NCBI GenBank assembly: GCA_946405135.1
Contig: CAMJGD010000017.1
Span: forward strand, 1-64,000
Direction: 5' to 3'
Length of the DNA stretch: 64,000 bases
Origin: an uncultured Clostridiaceae bacterium
GTDB taxonomy: Bacteria > Bacillota > Clostridia > Clostridiales > Clostridiaceae
Position numbers and translations under genes: made by a program. Every line of letters starts with the position of its first letter. Position 1 is the first letter of the stretch. Under the pieces are notes generated by a model, which was not told the origin of the DNA, ran no database searches, and saw only the letters and a list, made by a program, of their open reading frames with translations. Of the stretch, positions 7,180 through 15,846 are shown in pieces.

Positions 7180-9372
7180 TTATCTACACTTTTTACATCT
7201 CTTTGGATATTTTAATCCTCTTTCATCTAATGCCTTTTGTTGTGCTTTGTTTATAATGAACTTGTCTCCGCATTTATCACATGTTCTTTCAATATCTCCT
7301 GATTTTAAATTTATTAACTTTTCATCTGCCTTTTTATCTATGGTCCTATTTTCCAATCTGCTATTAATATTTTGACTACCTTTGCTACCTGTCCAATTTA
7401 TTATCTTTAAAAATTGCTCTGGAGTTGGTAAGGGCAGTAATTTATTAAATTCATTTTCTGTCTTTATTTTGCCATCTGGCAATTTCATTTTAAAACTCAA
7501 TTCCATATATCTTGCCTCATTAGAATATTTTTCACTTACTACAACTGTTTTTAATATTTTAAACTCTTTTACTGACTTTTGTTCATCTATACTTAAATTA
7601 AACTTTTTCATAAAAGTATTTTTATACTCACTAATAAAGTCTTCAGAAGTTACCTTATGGATATAATTACCGGTCATGGAAGAATACTTTTCATAAGTGT
7701 TTTCTAGATAGGTTTCAATGTCATGAATTTCAGTCCGCCCAAAACCATAAGGTTTACCATAACCTATATTTTCATGAGCATTTTTGTCTACTTTCAATGA
7801 CCAAAGTAAAAGTCCTAATTCATCCTTACTTAAATTACTAAAATATACTTTACCCTTAAATTTTGTGCCCGGCTTTAATGGTTTTATATAAACTGCAACA
7901 TTTTCTGAACCATCCTCAACTTCTTCTGTATATGTCTTGCCCCAATACTGCTTTATACCTCTAATCATTGTATCAGTTGTGTTATAATTCTTAATGTCTT
8001 TTACACCATCTAAATGTTCCGATTTATCCTGCTGCAAATATGATGGATATGAAGTCGCATGAGGTTCACCTACAATCAACCTATACTCTTTATCTTCAAT
8101 AGGATACTTTTCTATGCATACAGCATCTTCAAAGCTTAATTTACTTTTGTAACTCCTATTATTTCTGCTTGTAAATCCAAAAAGACTATCCATATAACTA
8201 AATTCATTTTTTATTTTATATCCTTCAGGTATTAAATCTTTTATAGAATAATCATAAGGAATTCTTAAATAAGGACTAAATCCAAAGTAGATTTGTTCTT
8301 CTTCATTATTTTGTCCTTTATATTTACCATAAAATATTGGCTTACCATTTTTCTTTCCTGTATTTTTAGGAAGAAGAAAATATTCTTTATCTTTTTTATC
8401 ATCCTTATTAGGATAAGTTTTCTTTTTAGTTCTAATCAAGTCATTTACATAGAAATTAACAAATTTAATCTTACCATTTTTAGTTGATAATTCTACGATG
8501 TCGTGACTTTCAAAATCTGGTTCAGGTACTACATAATGTACCAATTTTCCTTGTATAAATTCTGATGACATAATATATCCATTATATTTACACTCCCCAA
8601 CCTTACCAATTTTAGAAATAGTTCTACTGCCTTTTATGTCGAAAGATATTTCTTTATAATAAGGTTTATATTCCTCATTCAAATTCTTTTTTAGTAAATT
8701 AATCTTTTCTCTATTTTTTTTTCTACCTTCACTCTTATACTTTTCTTTATTATAGATTAAATCTTTAATTTTATCGTTATACATATAGTTAATTTCTACA
8801 TTGGGATTCATAATTCTTAAATATTGCTCCCTAATAACAAAGTAGGATTGATTGTTAATTTTTTTTGCAGGAACTAATAAAAATTTATTCTCAGAATCCT
8901 TATAAATATATCCTCCTAATATTCTATGTGGAGCTGTTATAGTATCGTCACCTATTAGTTTAGATTTTATATCAAGTCTCTTACAATATTCATTTCTATT
9001 TATTCCTTTTCCAAAACTTCTATAGTAAAACCTTGCCTCATCTACAAATTCATCCAAGCTACTCAAACTAAGCACAGCACAGTTATTTCTAATAATTCCC
9101 CTTAAGGTATTTCCAGGTATAATATACTGTCCTTTAGTATTTTTTGTAAAATTAATCATTTTATTATCTCTACTCTTTTTAGTGGCACCTACAATTAGTG
9201 GGGTTTCATTTACTATTGTATATTCTATAAAACCATTGAATAACTCATTACTTAATTTATTATGTCCCTTAAGTTCTTCATATTCACTATAAGGAGCCTT
9301 ATATTCATTAGGAAGGGACACAAAATTATAGGGTGCTACACTATATTTTGAAACTATTTTTTTATTATACAT
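7180..9372 (-). CDS. Large type III-D RAMP protein (TIGR03986-like) with C-terminal zinc ribbon
   Basis: This 730-residue protein is the last gene of the III-D operon. Residues 47-100 hold the RAMP signature (FIEYTIVNETPLIVG, then the Gly-rich loop IPGNTLRGIIRN at 85-96). A second RAMP-like part near 520-600 has KPGTKFKGKVYFSNL and GYGKPYGFGRTEI. Size and order match the large Cas7-type subunit with a big insertion found in III-D complexes (TIGR03986, all1473-like). The last 35 residues form a Cys4 zinc ribbon (C698, C701, C726, C729) with the KxFxxxxxQQxxxxxxGLxxPKRCKxC pattern of the zf-trcl family. That is unusual for a RAMP protein. The ATG has a GGGAGG ribosome site. The stop of the next gene upstream (csx19-like) ends 3 bp before it. 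Confidence 0.85.
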   Translation of the reverse strand: MYNKKIVSKYSVAPYNFVSLPNEYKAPYSEYEELKGHNKLSNELFNGFIEYTIVNETPLIVGATKKSRDNKMINFTKNTKGQYIIPGNTLRGIIRNNCAVLSLSSLDEFVDEARFYYRSFGKGINRNEYCKRLDIKSKLIGDDTITAPHRILGGYIYKDSENKFLLVPAKKINNQSYFVIREQYLRIMNPNVEINYMYNDKIKDLIYNKEKYKSEGRKKNREKINLLKKNLNEEYKPYYKEISFDIKGSRTISKIGKVGECKYNGYIMSSEFIQGKLVHYVVPEPDFESHDIVELSTKNGKIKFVNFYVNDLIRTKKKTYPNKDDKKDKEYFLLPKNTGKKNGKPIFYGKYKGQNNEEEQIYFGFSPYLRIPYDYSIKDLIPEGYKIKNEFSYMDSLFGFTSRNNRSYKSKLSFEDAVCIEKYPIEDKEYRLIVGEPHATSYPSYLQQDKSEHLDGVKDIKNYNTTDTMIRGIKQYWGKTYTEEVEDGSENVAVYIKPLKPGTKFKGKVYFSNLSKDELGLLLWSLKVDKNAHENIGYGKPYGFGRTEIHDIETYLENTYEKYSSMTGNYIHKVTSEDFISEYKNTFMKKFNLSIDEQKSVKEFKILKTVVVSEKYSNEARYMELSFKMKLPDGKIKTENEFNKLLPLPTPEQFLKIINWTGSKGSQNINSRLENRTIDKKADEKLINLKSGDIERTCDKCGDKFIINKAQQKALDERGLKYPKRCKKCR

Positions 9373-9375
9373 AAA

Positions 9376-9849
9376 CTAAGCCTCCCTTATTAATTTGCAT
9401 GGTTTTAAATAAAATACATAGGCCTGATTATCTTCATCTAAATCTATATATTTTTTAACTTTTAAAGTATTATAATTTTTATTTACAGCTGCCTTGTTAC
9501 TTCTTAAATAAAACTTTTCCTCTATAAAATAATTTTTTTCGCCTTTATCAATAAACAAACTTCCTTTAACCCCTTTATTATCCGTTCTTATTACTATTTC
9601 CTCATCCTCATTAAAGAATCTTGCTTCAGTTATATTATCTAAATCTATTGAGAGTTCATTTAAATTTCCATAAGCTACAAAATCATAATTATATATAATT
9701 GCATATTCCATACCCAACTTTTTATAAAAACCCTTTTCTGCTAAAAGAGAGCTTATATTTTGAGGAATAGGTATATTCAAATTTTTATATTTTATATATT
9801 CTTTTAGATTTACTTCATTCAATTCCTTTATAACAATATTGGTTTTCAT
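9376..9849 (-). CDS. csx19: Csx19-like type III-D subunit
   Basis: This 157-residue protein sits between the double Cas7 gene and the large RAMP gene, the usual place for csx19. The region EARFFNEDEEIVIRTDNKG (about 75-93), followed by short strands (GSLFIDKG, NYFIEEKFYLRS) and a YVFYLKPCKLI end, fits the small beta-rich Csx19/TIGR03984 family. In characterised III-D complexes Csx19 packs against the backbone and helps assembly. It has no catalytic motif. The ATG at 9849 follows AGAGAGGG. The gap to the upstream gene is 5 bp, so translation is probably coupled. Assignment rests on size, order and the weak ARFF pattern. Confidence 0.65.
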   Translation of the reverse strand: MKTNIVIKELNEVNLKEYIKYKNLNIPIPQNISSLLAEKGFYKKLGMEYAIIYNYDFVAYGNLNELSIDLDNITEARFFNEDEEIVIRTDNKGVKGSLFIDKGEKNYFIEEKFYLRSNKAAVNKNYNTLKVKKYIDLDEDNQAYVFYLKPCKLIREA

Positions 9850-9854
9850 TTTAC

Positions 9855-11135
9855 TTACCCTCTCTTTCTTAGGGCTTCTATGTATTCACCCAAACTATCT
9901 TTTTCCACTTTGTTATTTTCAATATCCCAATTAAATAATACTTCTTCACCCATAAATATTTTGAGTTTTCTTCCTTCTACACGCCCTCGTCCAACACTAT
10001 TACCACTACCTAAGGATAACTCTCCTTTCGCAATATCTCTAAATATAAGTGCTATAAGTGCTATCGCCTCTTTATCATAGCTTTCATTTTTTAATTTTAA
10101 TATTCCTTTTATATTTACTTTTCCAATAACCGGTTCTTCTTCTTTTTTCTGACCCATACTTACTCCACCAGTAAATCTGTTTAATTTTATTTTGCTATAT
10201 ATGGATTTCTTTACATTTTGGATCTCACAATCCCAAATTGTAAACTTTGAAATCTTATGCTCATTATCAGAAGTTCCAAATATTTCACCTATTAATTCTT
10301 CCTTATTAAAAAAATGTAATATTCTTTCTCCTTGACTTCTTATAACTCCTTTTAAAGATGTACCTGGAATAATATAATCTCCGGAGGCATTTTGAAATTG
10401 CTCATCATCTACCCTGTTAAAATCTAATGTGGACATTTTCTTAACAAGTAATGGAGTTTTTAATTCACCATCTAATTCATAGTGAACAAAAGATTTGTTG
10501 TGGGTATTATCAGCATAAAAAAAGTCTACATCTTTTTTAATATATATATCCTTATTTCTTAAATATGAAAATAACTGCTTACTGTCTTTAAGATCATAAC
10601 TAGCTTCCTTTATAGAATTTACTTTAAATAGTCCTGCACCATTAGTTTTATATGAACCTAAAGCTATATTTCCTGCATCTATTGCCTTAATCACACCATA
10701 TATTGCTTCATTAAAGCTTTGAAAATCCTTATGATTATTTGAATAAATTTCAATATTTACTTGAAACTTGTGTCCTTTTGCAATGTATTTTCTTTCAAAC
10801 TTTTCTCTATCTTTAGCTGCTCCAGAAAATCTATCGATTGCAACTCCTGGTCTAATTTCATTTCCTATTAGATCTGAATATGCATCATATACATATATCT
10901 TGCTTATACTATTATTATCTTTTTCATTTCCAAATAACTTTTCAATCAAGTCTTTGGAGCTACTTAATTCTAAGTATGCCCTAATAGCTCCAGCTAATGT
11001 TGTACCTGGGATACATGCCTTATTGCTTTCTTCATCTACTAAAGGTTCTCCTTCTCCTTTCCCAATATTTAAAGGAGTAATATTTTCTATTTCAAAAAAA
11101 ATCTTATTAATAAATTCACCATTTTTTAGCGACAT
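9855..11135 (-). CDS. Double Cas7 (Csm3-like, two fused RAMP domains) of type III-D
   Basis: This 426-residue protein has two Cas7/RAMP domains in tandem. The first spans about 1-200 and has the loop IPGTTLAGAIRAYLE near residue 42. The second spans about 215-415 and has IPGTSLKGVIRSQGE near residue 255. Each is preceded by an acidic loop (EPLVDEESN; LDFNRVDDEQ) that could provide the Asp used for target RNA cleavage. Each domain ends with Gly-rich turns (SYKTNGAGLFKV; LGSGNSVGRGRVEGR). III-D complexes often use a fused pair of backbone subunits, and this fits. The start ATG has AAGGAGA upstream. There is a 21-bp gap to the csx10-like gene. Confidence 0.85.
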   Translation of the reverse strand: MSLKNGEFINKIFFEIENITPLNIGKGEGEPLVDEESNKACIPGTTLAGAIRAYLELSSSKDLIEKLFGNEKDNNSISKIYVYDAYSDLIGNEIRPGVAIDRFSGAAKDREKFERKYIAKGHKFQVNIEIYSNNHKDFQSFNEAIYGVIKAIDAGNIALGSYKTNGAGLFKVNSIKEASYDLKDSKQLFSYLRNKDIYIKKDVDFFYADNTHNKSFVHYELDGELKTPLLVKKMSTLDFNRVDDEQFQNASGDYIIPGTSLKGVIRSQGERILHFFNKEELIGEIFGTSDNEHKISKFTIWDCEIQNVKKSIYSKIKLNRFTGGVSMGQKKEEEPVIGKVNIKGILKLKNESYDKEAIALIALIFRDIAKGELSLGSGNSVGRGRVEGRKLKIFMGEEVLFNWDIENNKVEKDSLGEYIEALRKRG

Positions 11136-11156
11136 TTTTTTTCTCCTTTCTTTAAA

Positions 11157-12737
11157 CTACTCTTTTAGTTGTAACCTAAAAAGCTCTTTAAACAGTTTAA
11201 GTTTATATTCATATATGCTTTGAGATTCATTTGGAAGTTTACTTTCTACTCCTCCAAGACTTATATAATTTAAATATCTGATCTGAAAATTTTTGATATC
11301 AGAATCTTTTAATTCATACAATAAAAAGTCCTTAAGTTCTCTATTATTTATATTTACAGAAGTTAGTGCATTAGCTAATTCTCTGTTTAATTTAGCTTTT
11401 TCAATGTGATTAAAATAATCCTCAAGCCTTGCTATTCCATCTTCTTTATTTAAGCCCTGAAGTATATCCATAAGATTAGTAAGCTTACCAATTTGATTTT
11501 TATTTAAATGTCCAGAAACACTGTCTTGAAACCCCAATACCTTTTTAGGAATATCCTTATTTAATTTACTTAAATAGATTCTATTTAATATGATTTTTAA
11601 TTGTTCTTTTTCCTCTTTATCTTTTAGAATAATTTCTTTCTCTTCGCAACTATATTCCCTATTTTTTTCTATTCTTTTAAAATTAAAATTATCTTCAATA
11701 TCTGGAATTAACAAAAACCTCCCAAATCCATCTTCCTTTCTCTCTCCTATCCCTTCATCTATAAATAATTTAATTTTGTCTAATTCTATTTCTCCTTCAA
11801 TCTTATAAGTTATAATACTTCCTGCTTTTATGCCATTTACTAAAGGAAGCTTATATCCCCACTTATTATTAAATCCACTAAAGCACTCCGTTTCTATGTG
11901 GCTGCTGTAAAGCTCTATTTTGTTTAAATTTAGCTTGTCCTTTATAAACTCCTCATCAATAAAAGTTTTATACATGCCAAGATTATTTCTATATATAATA
12001 TCTGAAGTTGCATAAAAACTTAAAAATTCACTATACTCATAGTCATTCTCATCATAACCTTCTAGAAATGCTATTTCTTCTGGATTTTGAGATGTTTCTA
12101 AAATATTACTAATAGTACATTTTCCATAACCTGAACCCTTTGAACCTCCTATGTAAAACACTCCCTGCTCTAGAATTTCTTTTACTTCCTCTACGTATTC
12201 TTCCTTATTTATTTTAATAATTCCCTTAAATTTATTATGAGGGGCTATTGCTTCATACCTAAAAATAGAGTTTTTTGTATCTTTCCTTATATGCACATTG
12301 TTAACCTTTTCAACATTCCTAGTTTCTAACACTTTGGAATCAAAATTAACATTTATAAACTCAATATTTTTTATCTTTTGGTAATCATCTTCCGAATCTT
12401 CTCTAATCATGTTGATATCCATTTTCTTTTCTATAGGATATTTTTTCATGTCATCTTTTAAAGCATAAAAGCACTTAGGTAATGGGAACGCCCTTCTGCC
12501 TTCAATCACTGGATAGGCATTTAAAAATTCTATACCACCTGTTAAAAGCTTATATTTATGCTCTCCTTGATTTATAGACTTAACTTTTTTTATATTTATA
12601 TAGTTTGCTATATATGCTCCTCTAATTGATGCCCCAGAAATATAACTTTTAGTGAATTCGTTATCTACCTGCATTAAAGTGTTTGCAATTTTTATAGGTT
12701 GTTGATTCTCTATATCAAAAACTAAGTATTTAACCAT
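11157..12737 (-). CDS. csx10: Csx10-like Cas5-family subunit of type III-D
   Basis: This 526-residue RAMP protein begins YLVFDIENQQPIKIA and has the loop SGASIRGAYIANYI at 34-47, the place and style of Csx10. Residues 1-370 are strand-rich with Gly-rich turns (IGGSKGSGYGKCTI; GERKEDGFGRFLLI), typical of a Cas5/Cas7-type fold. Residues 375-526 are almost entirely helical. That tail could supply the Cas11-like small-subunit function, because no separate small subunit gene is visible. That last point is inference. Csx10 would hold the crRNA 5' handle next to Cas10. The ATG follows GAGGTG, and the preceding gene ends 4 bp before it. Confidence 0.8.
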   Translation of the reverse strand: MVKYLVFDIENQQPIKIANTLMQVDNEFTKSYISGASIRGAYIANYINIKKVKSINQGEHKYKLLTGGIEFLNAYPVIEGRRAFPLPKCFYALKDDMKKYPIEKKMDINMIREDSEDDYQKIKNIEFINVNFDSKVLETRNVEKVNNVHIRKDTKNSIFRYEAIAPHNKFKGIIKINKEEYVEEVKEILEQGVFYIGGSKGSGYGKCTISNILETSQNPEEIAFLEGYDENDYEYSEFLSFYATSDIIYRNNLGMYKTFIDEEFIKDKLNLNKIELYSSHIETECFSGFNNKWGYKLPLVNGIKAGSIITYKIEGEIELDKIKLFIDEGIGERKEDGFGRFLLIPDIEDNFNFKRIEKNREYSCEEKEIILKDKEEKEQLKIILNRIYLSKLNKDIPKKVLGFQDSVSGHLNKNQIGKLTNLMDILQGLNKEDGIARLEDYFNHIEKAKLNRELANALTSVNINNRELKDFLLYELKDSDIKNFQIRYLNYISLGGVESKLPNESQSIYEYKLKLFKELFRLQLKE

Positions 12738-12740
12738 AAT

Positions 12741-13385
12741 TTACACCTCTTTTTCTAGTAAATTAATATATTCATCAGTTATATCATTTTCATTTTGAAA
12801 TAATCTGCAGCTAACTAATCCTTTGCCTCTACTTTCCATACTTCCTAAATTTCGAAGAGCAGAAATTGACGCTGATAAAAATCCTTTTTCTATTTCATTT
12901 AAAGGATTTATGGATTCAACATTACAATAAAGCACTAAATCTTTTTTAATAACCCTAGCTTGCCTTAAAGAACCTTTTTCGGCATAACCATTCTCATTTA
13001 TTCTAGTAAAGCTTCTTATCTCTGTAAAAGAATCTACTATATCATCTTTAGAAATTATTTTCTTCACATCTACTGCATATTTAAGATTTTTCCAAATATT
13101 TTCTGATATTTTACAATCTGAGAATTTCAAAGTATTATTATTAAACTCTCCTTTTTCACCAAAAAGGTCATTCAATACTTTTTTTAAGTCTACTTTTTCA
13201 CTATTAATATATTTTGTAAGATAATCCGCTTCCTCCCTTAATTTACCCTTGAAGCTTTTACCTTTAAAATAAGGTACTCCTATTTCATCCTTCAGAATGT
13301 CTATGTCCACTCCGTTGTTTTGGGAACTGCCACAACCAAAAATGCTTTCAGAAAGTAATTTAATTTTAATCACATAATTCTCCAC
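12741..13385 (-). CDS. csm3: Single Cas7 (Csm3-like) backbone subunit of type III-D
   Basis: This 214-residue protein has one RAMP domain. The thumb/catalytic loop region GVDIDILKDEIGVPYFKGKS is followed by the Gly/Lys-rich signature SFKGKLREEA near 44-53. Candidate catalytic Asp residues are D27, D29 and D33. The C-terminal part has the usual Gly turn (NLGSMESRGKGLVSCRLF). It would line the crRNA and cut bound target RNA. The start is GTG at 13385 with GAGGAG eight bases upstream. It directly follows cas10 and lies within the operon. Confidence 0.85.
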   Translation of the reverse strand: MENYVIKIKLLSESIFGCGSSQNNGVDIDILKDEIGVPYFKGKSFKGKLREEADYLTKYINSEKVDLKKVLNDLFGEKGEFNNNTLKFSDCKISENIWKNLKYAVDVKKIISKDDIVDSFTEIRSFTRINENGYAEKGSLRQARVIKKDLVLYCNVESINPLNEIEKGFLSASISALRNLGSMESRGKGLVSCRLFQNENDITDEYINLLEKEV

Positions 13386-13400
13386 TTGACATTCTCCTCT

Positions 13401-14915
13401 CTAATTAAGTTTTATAAATAAATCCATAACCTCTATAGCATCTAAATACATACAAGTATTGTCTCTCATGTTAAAGCAATACTCTCCAGTAGCTTCTAAA
13501 CTTTTAAAGTATTTTTCACAATTAATCTTATAAAACTTAAAGAAATATTTTGTTTCTTCTATCCCTTTTGTTAATACCTCTCTTAGTTCTTTTATTTTAC
13601 CTCTTCCAATTTTATCCTCATCAATGGATTTTTTTATATTCTCAAAGCTTTCTAAAAAGTTATTATAATTTCTCCAATCCTTACTATTGTTTAAAACTAA
13701 AGGTCTCATAGTTAAATTAATATTATCGCTATTTATCTTATAGTCTTCTTCTCTAATTTCGTATATAGATTTATTTAAATTTCCTTGAGTTATATGAAAA
13801 TCTATGGAAGACTCATCTTCATAGTTTCTATCTAAAAGCATTCTTTTAGCATTTTGACATAAATCTTCAGATAAATCATAAGCCTCTATAAATGGATAAC
13901 CTTTTTTAACTATTGCAATACCAGCACAAGCATGAAGCTTTCCAAGATCTATTCCTTCAATTGTTATATGGTATTTATTTAAATTTTCAATAAATAATCT
14001 AGCTGTTTCAATACCTATATAGCCATTACTAATATAGGTAACATCATCACCTGCCATTATTAAAGGTCTTATTGGTATTATGTTTTCTTCAAGCTTAGTG
14101 CAGTCCTTTAAATTATCTTGATTTTTCTCAGCGACGCTGGTGCACATATCTTTAAAAGCATTACTATACTTTTCATTTATCTCACTACTAAAGCCCCTCA
14201 AAATCCTTATATATTTACGGTTAAAATTTTCTTCACTTTCATCTATGCCTTTATTTACCGCTTTCCCTAGATTTTTAATCTTTTTACCCATTCCGTTTCC
14301 ATCTATATGTACTACTGCTACATAACTTTTAGAAGAATCTTTAACTAGGTCATCCATTTTTTTGCTAAAAACATAACCTTTAGGTATTAGATTATCAAAA
14401 AAATCCTTATCATTCTCTTTACCAATTTTCCTTTTTACTATTACTTCCGATGATATATACCTTTTTTCATTATCTTCTTCATAATAACCTGCTGCTGGAT
14501 ATTTTGTAGATGTACATTCCCTTTCAATACCAAATCCTATTTGATTTCCTGCATAAAGTCTGCTTCCTTTTTTTTCTTCTAGTTTTCTATAGATCTGGTT
14601 TATTACTTCTTTTATGCTATCTCTTTTAATATCAAAGTTTTGTTTTACCATAAATAGCTCTAATCCTGGATAATCTTTTATTACATTCAAACTATAATCT
14701 CTAATAAATTCTTCACTTTCTTTTTCTGTTTCAAATAAATATAGTGTTTTACCTCCGCCTCTTATGATAAAATTATCTTCTTTAAGCTTGTATTCATTAA
14801 AGTTCTCAGTTAAATCTCTAATGATAAGAGATGCCCCCACACACTCTACCAACTTATTACTGTTAAAAATATAGTTTTGTTTTCTTGAAAACTCCCATAA
14901 CACTAAAGTATTCAT
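13401..14915 (-). CDS. cas10: Cas10, type III-D, lacking the HD nuclease domain
   Basis: This 504-residue protein is the large subunit that makes cyclic oligoadenylate when target RNA binds. I start it at the ATG at 14915, which has AAGGAGG upstream. The longer frame from 14948 adds 11 unlikely residues. The N-terminal part has the GGGKTLYLF motif typical of Cas10, but no HD domain precedes it, as expected for III-D. The first palm has IDGNGMG (around residue 205). The second palm has MAGDDVTY (AGDD at 288-291) in place of GGDD, keeping both metal-binding Asp residues. A helical C-terminal domain follows. Two CARF proteins upstream are the likely receivers of the signal. Confidence 0.93.
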   Translation of the reverse strand: MNTLVLWEFSRKQNYIFNSNKLVECVGASLIIRDLTENFNEYKLKEDNFIIRGGGKTLYLFETEKESEEFIRDYSLNVIKDYPGLELFMVKQNFDIKRDSIKEVINQIYRKLEEKKGSRLYAGNQIGFGIERECTSTKYPAAGYYEEDNEKRYISSEVIVKRKIGKENDKDFFDNLIPKGYVFSKKMDDLVKDSSKSYVAVVHIDGNGMGKKIKNLGKAVNKGIDESEENFNRKYIRILRGFSSEINEKYSNAFKDMCTSVAEKNQDNLKDCTKLEENIIPIRPLIMAGDDVTYISNGYIGIETARLFIENLNKYHITIEGIDLGKLHACAGIAIVKKGYPFIEAYDLSEDLCQNAKRMLLDRNYEDESSIDFHITQGNLNKSIYEIREEDYKINSDNINLTMRPLVLNNSKDWRNYNNFLESFENIKKSIDEDKIGRGKIKELREVLTKGIEETKYFFKFYKINCEKYFKSLEATGEYCFNMRDNTCMYLDAIEVMDLFIKLN

Positions 14916-14928
14916 GCAAATTCCTCCT

Positions 14929-15846
14929 TTATATTTTTTTATTTCCAAATACCAATTGAACTTTATCTTTTAATTCTTTTTCATAAACATTATTTAACTG
15001 CCTAAAAAATTTATTTTTAGCTTCTTGAAAAGATGCAAATTCATCGTTTATAAAATAGTCTTGCACATTAAATGTTAATAATGCTTCTGTACCTCCAATT
15101 TTTTCGATACTATCACTAATTTTAAAATATTCATCTACCAATTTTTTTATTTTTTTAATTGATTTATTTACATAAAATCTTAAATTACCATCTTCTAAAT
15201 CTACTTTATTAAATGTGTATTCATTATTTTTATCACTTTCACTCACAATAACTACTTGGTTTTTATCTTCTTGCTCTAGTCTATATCCATGTAGTTTTAT
15301 TATATCTTCCTTAACTATTTCAAATCTTCTAATTATATCTTCAATTTTATAAGTTGCTTGCATCTTTACTGGATTTAAACTGCTAAGATATATTTCTTTT
15401 TTGTTTGAGGATACATAAGATGCACCAATATCAATCTTGTCATAGTTATTTGTATTAATATCATGAAAAAAGTTATAGAAAGTTGTAGCCATAGCTTTGG
15501 TTCCTCCGGTATAATCTAGCACTATTCTTATCCTATTATTGCCTAAATTTTCATAATCACTTTTTAGTACGATATCTTCAAATAACTCCTGGCAAAGACT
15601 TCTTATTTTTTCAAAATTACTTTTGTGACAGCTTTTAGCAATAAATTCTATCGATTCATTTTTGTTTTTTATGGATTTTATTATATTTTCAGAAACCGCC
15701 TTACTGCTTATAGTTTCGCCTTCTCCTTCATCAGTATATATTATTAAAACCTTAGTATTATTTCTTATATAATTTAGTATTGAATAGTAACTTGGCAATG
15801 GATTTTTGCCAACCAAAGTAATAATCCAATTTTCTTTTATATTCAT
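14929..15846 (-). CDS. CARF-domain protein without a recognisable effector domain
   Basis: This 305-residue protein has an N-terminal CARF domain (about 1-165). The first strand is NWIITLVGKNPLPSYYS, and the ligand-binding motif LDYTGGTKAMA is at 110-120. It should bind cyclic oligoadenylate. The remaining about 135 residues have no R-x4-6-H HEPN motif, no PD-(D/E)xK motif and no membrane segment. It may be a ring nuclease, a regulator, or the non-catalytic partner of the next CARF protein. Its start overlaps the upstream gene by 4 bases (ATGA), so the two are made together. Its stop is 13 bp before the cas10 start. Confidence 0.85.
   Translation of the reverse strand: MNIKENWIITLVGKNPLPSYYSILNYIRNNTKVLIIYTDEGEGETISSKAVSENIIKSIKNKNESIEFIAKSCHKSNFEKIRSLCQELFEDIVLKSDYENLGNNRIRIVLDYTGGTKAMATTFYNFFHDINTNNYDKIDIGASYVSSNKKEIYLSSLNPVKMQATYKIEDIIRRFEIVKEDIIKLHGYRLEQEDKNQVVIVSESDKNNEYTFNKVDLEDGNLRFYVNKSIKKIKKLVDEYFKISDSIEKIGGTEALLTFNVQDYFINDEFASFQEAKNKFFRQLNNVYEKELKDKVQLVFGNKKI

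Noticed and set aside
11157..12737. Cmr1 or Csm5 as the identity of the 526-residue RAMP protein
   Set aside because: Length, the N-terminal SGASIRGAY loop, the helical tail and neighbouring Csx19-like and TIGR03986-like genes fit Csx10 in a III-D operon better.
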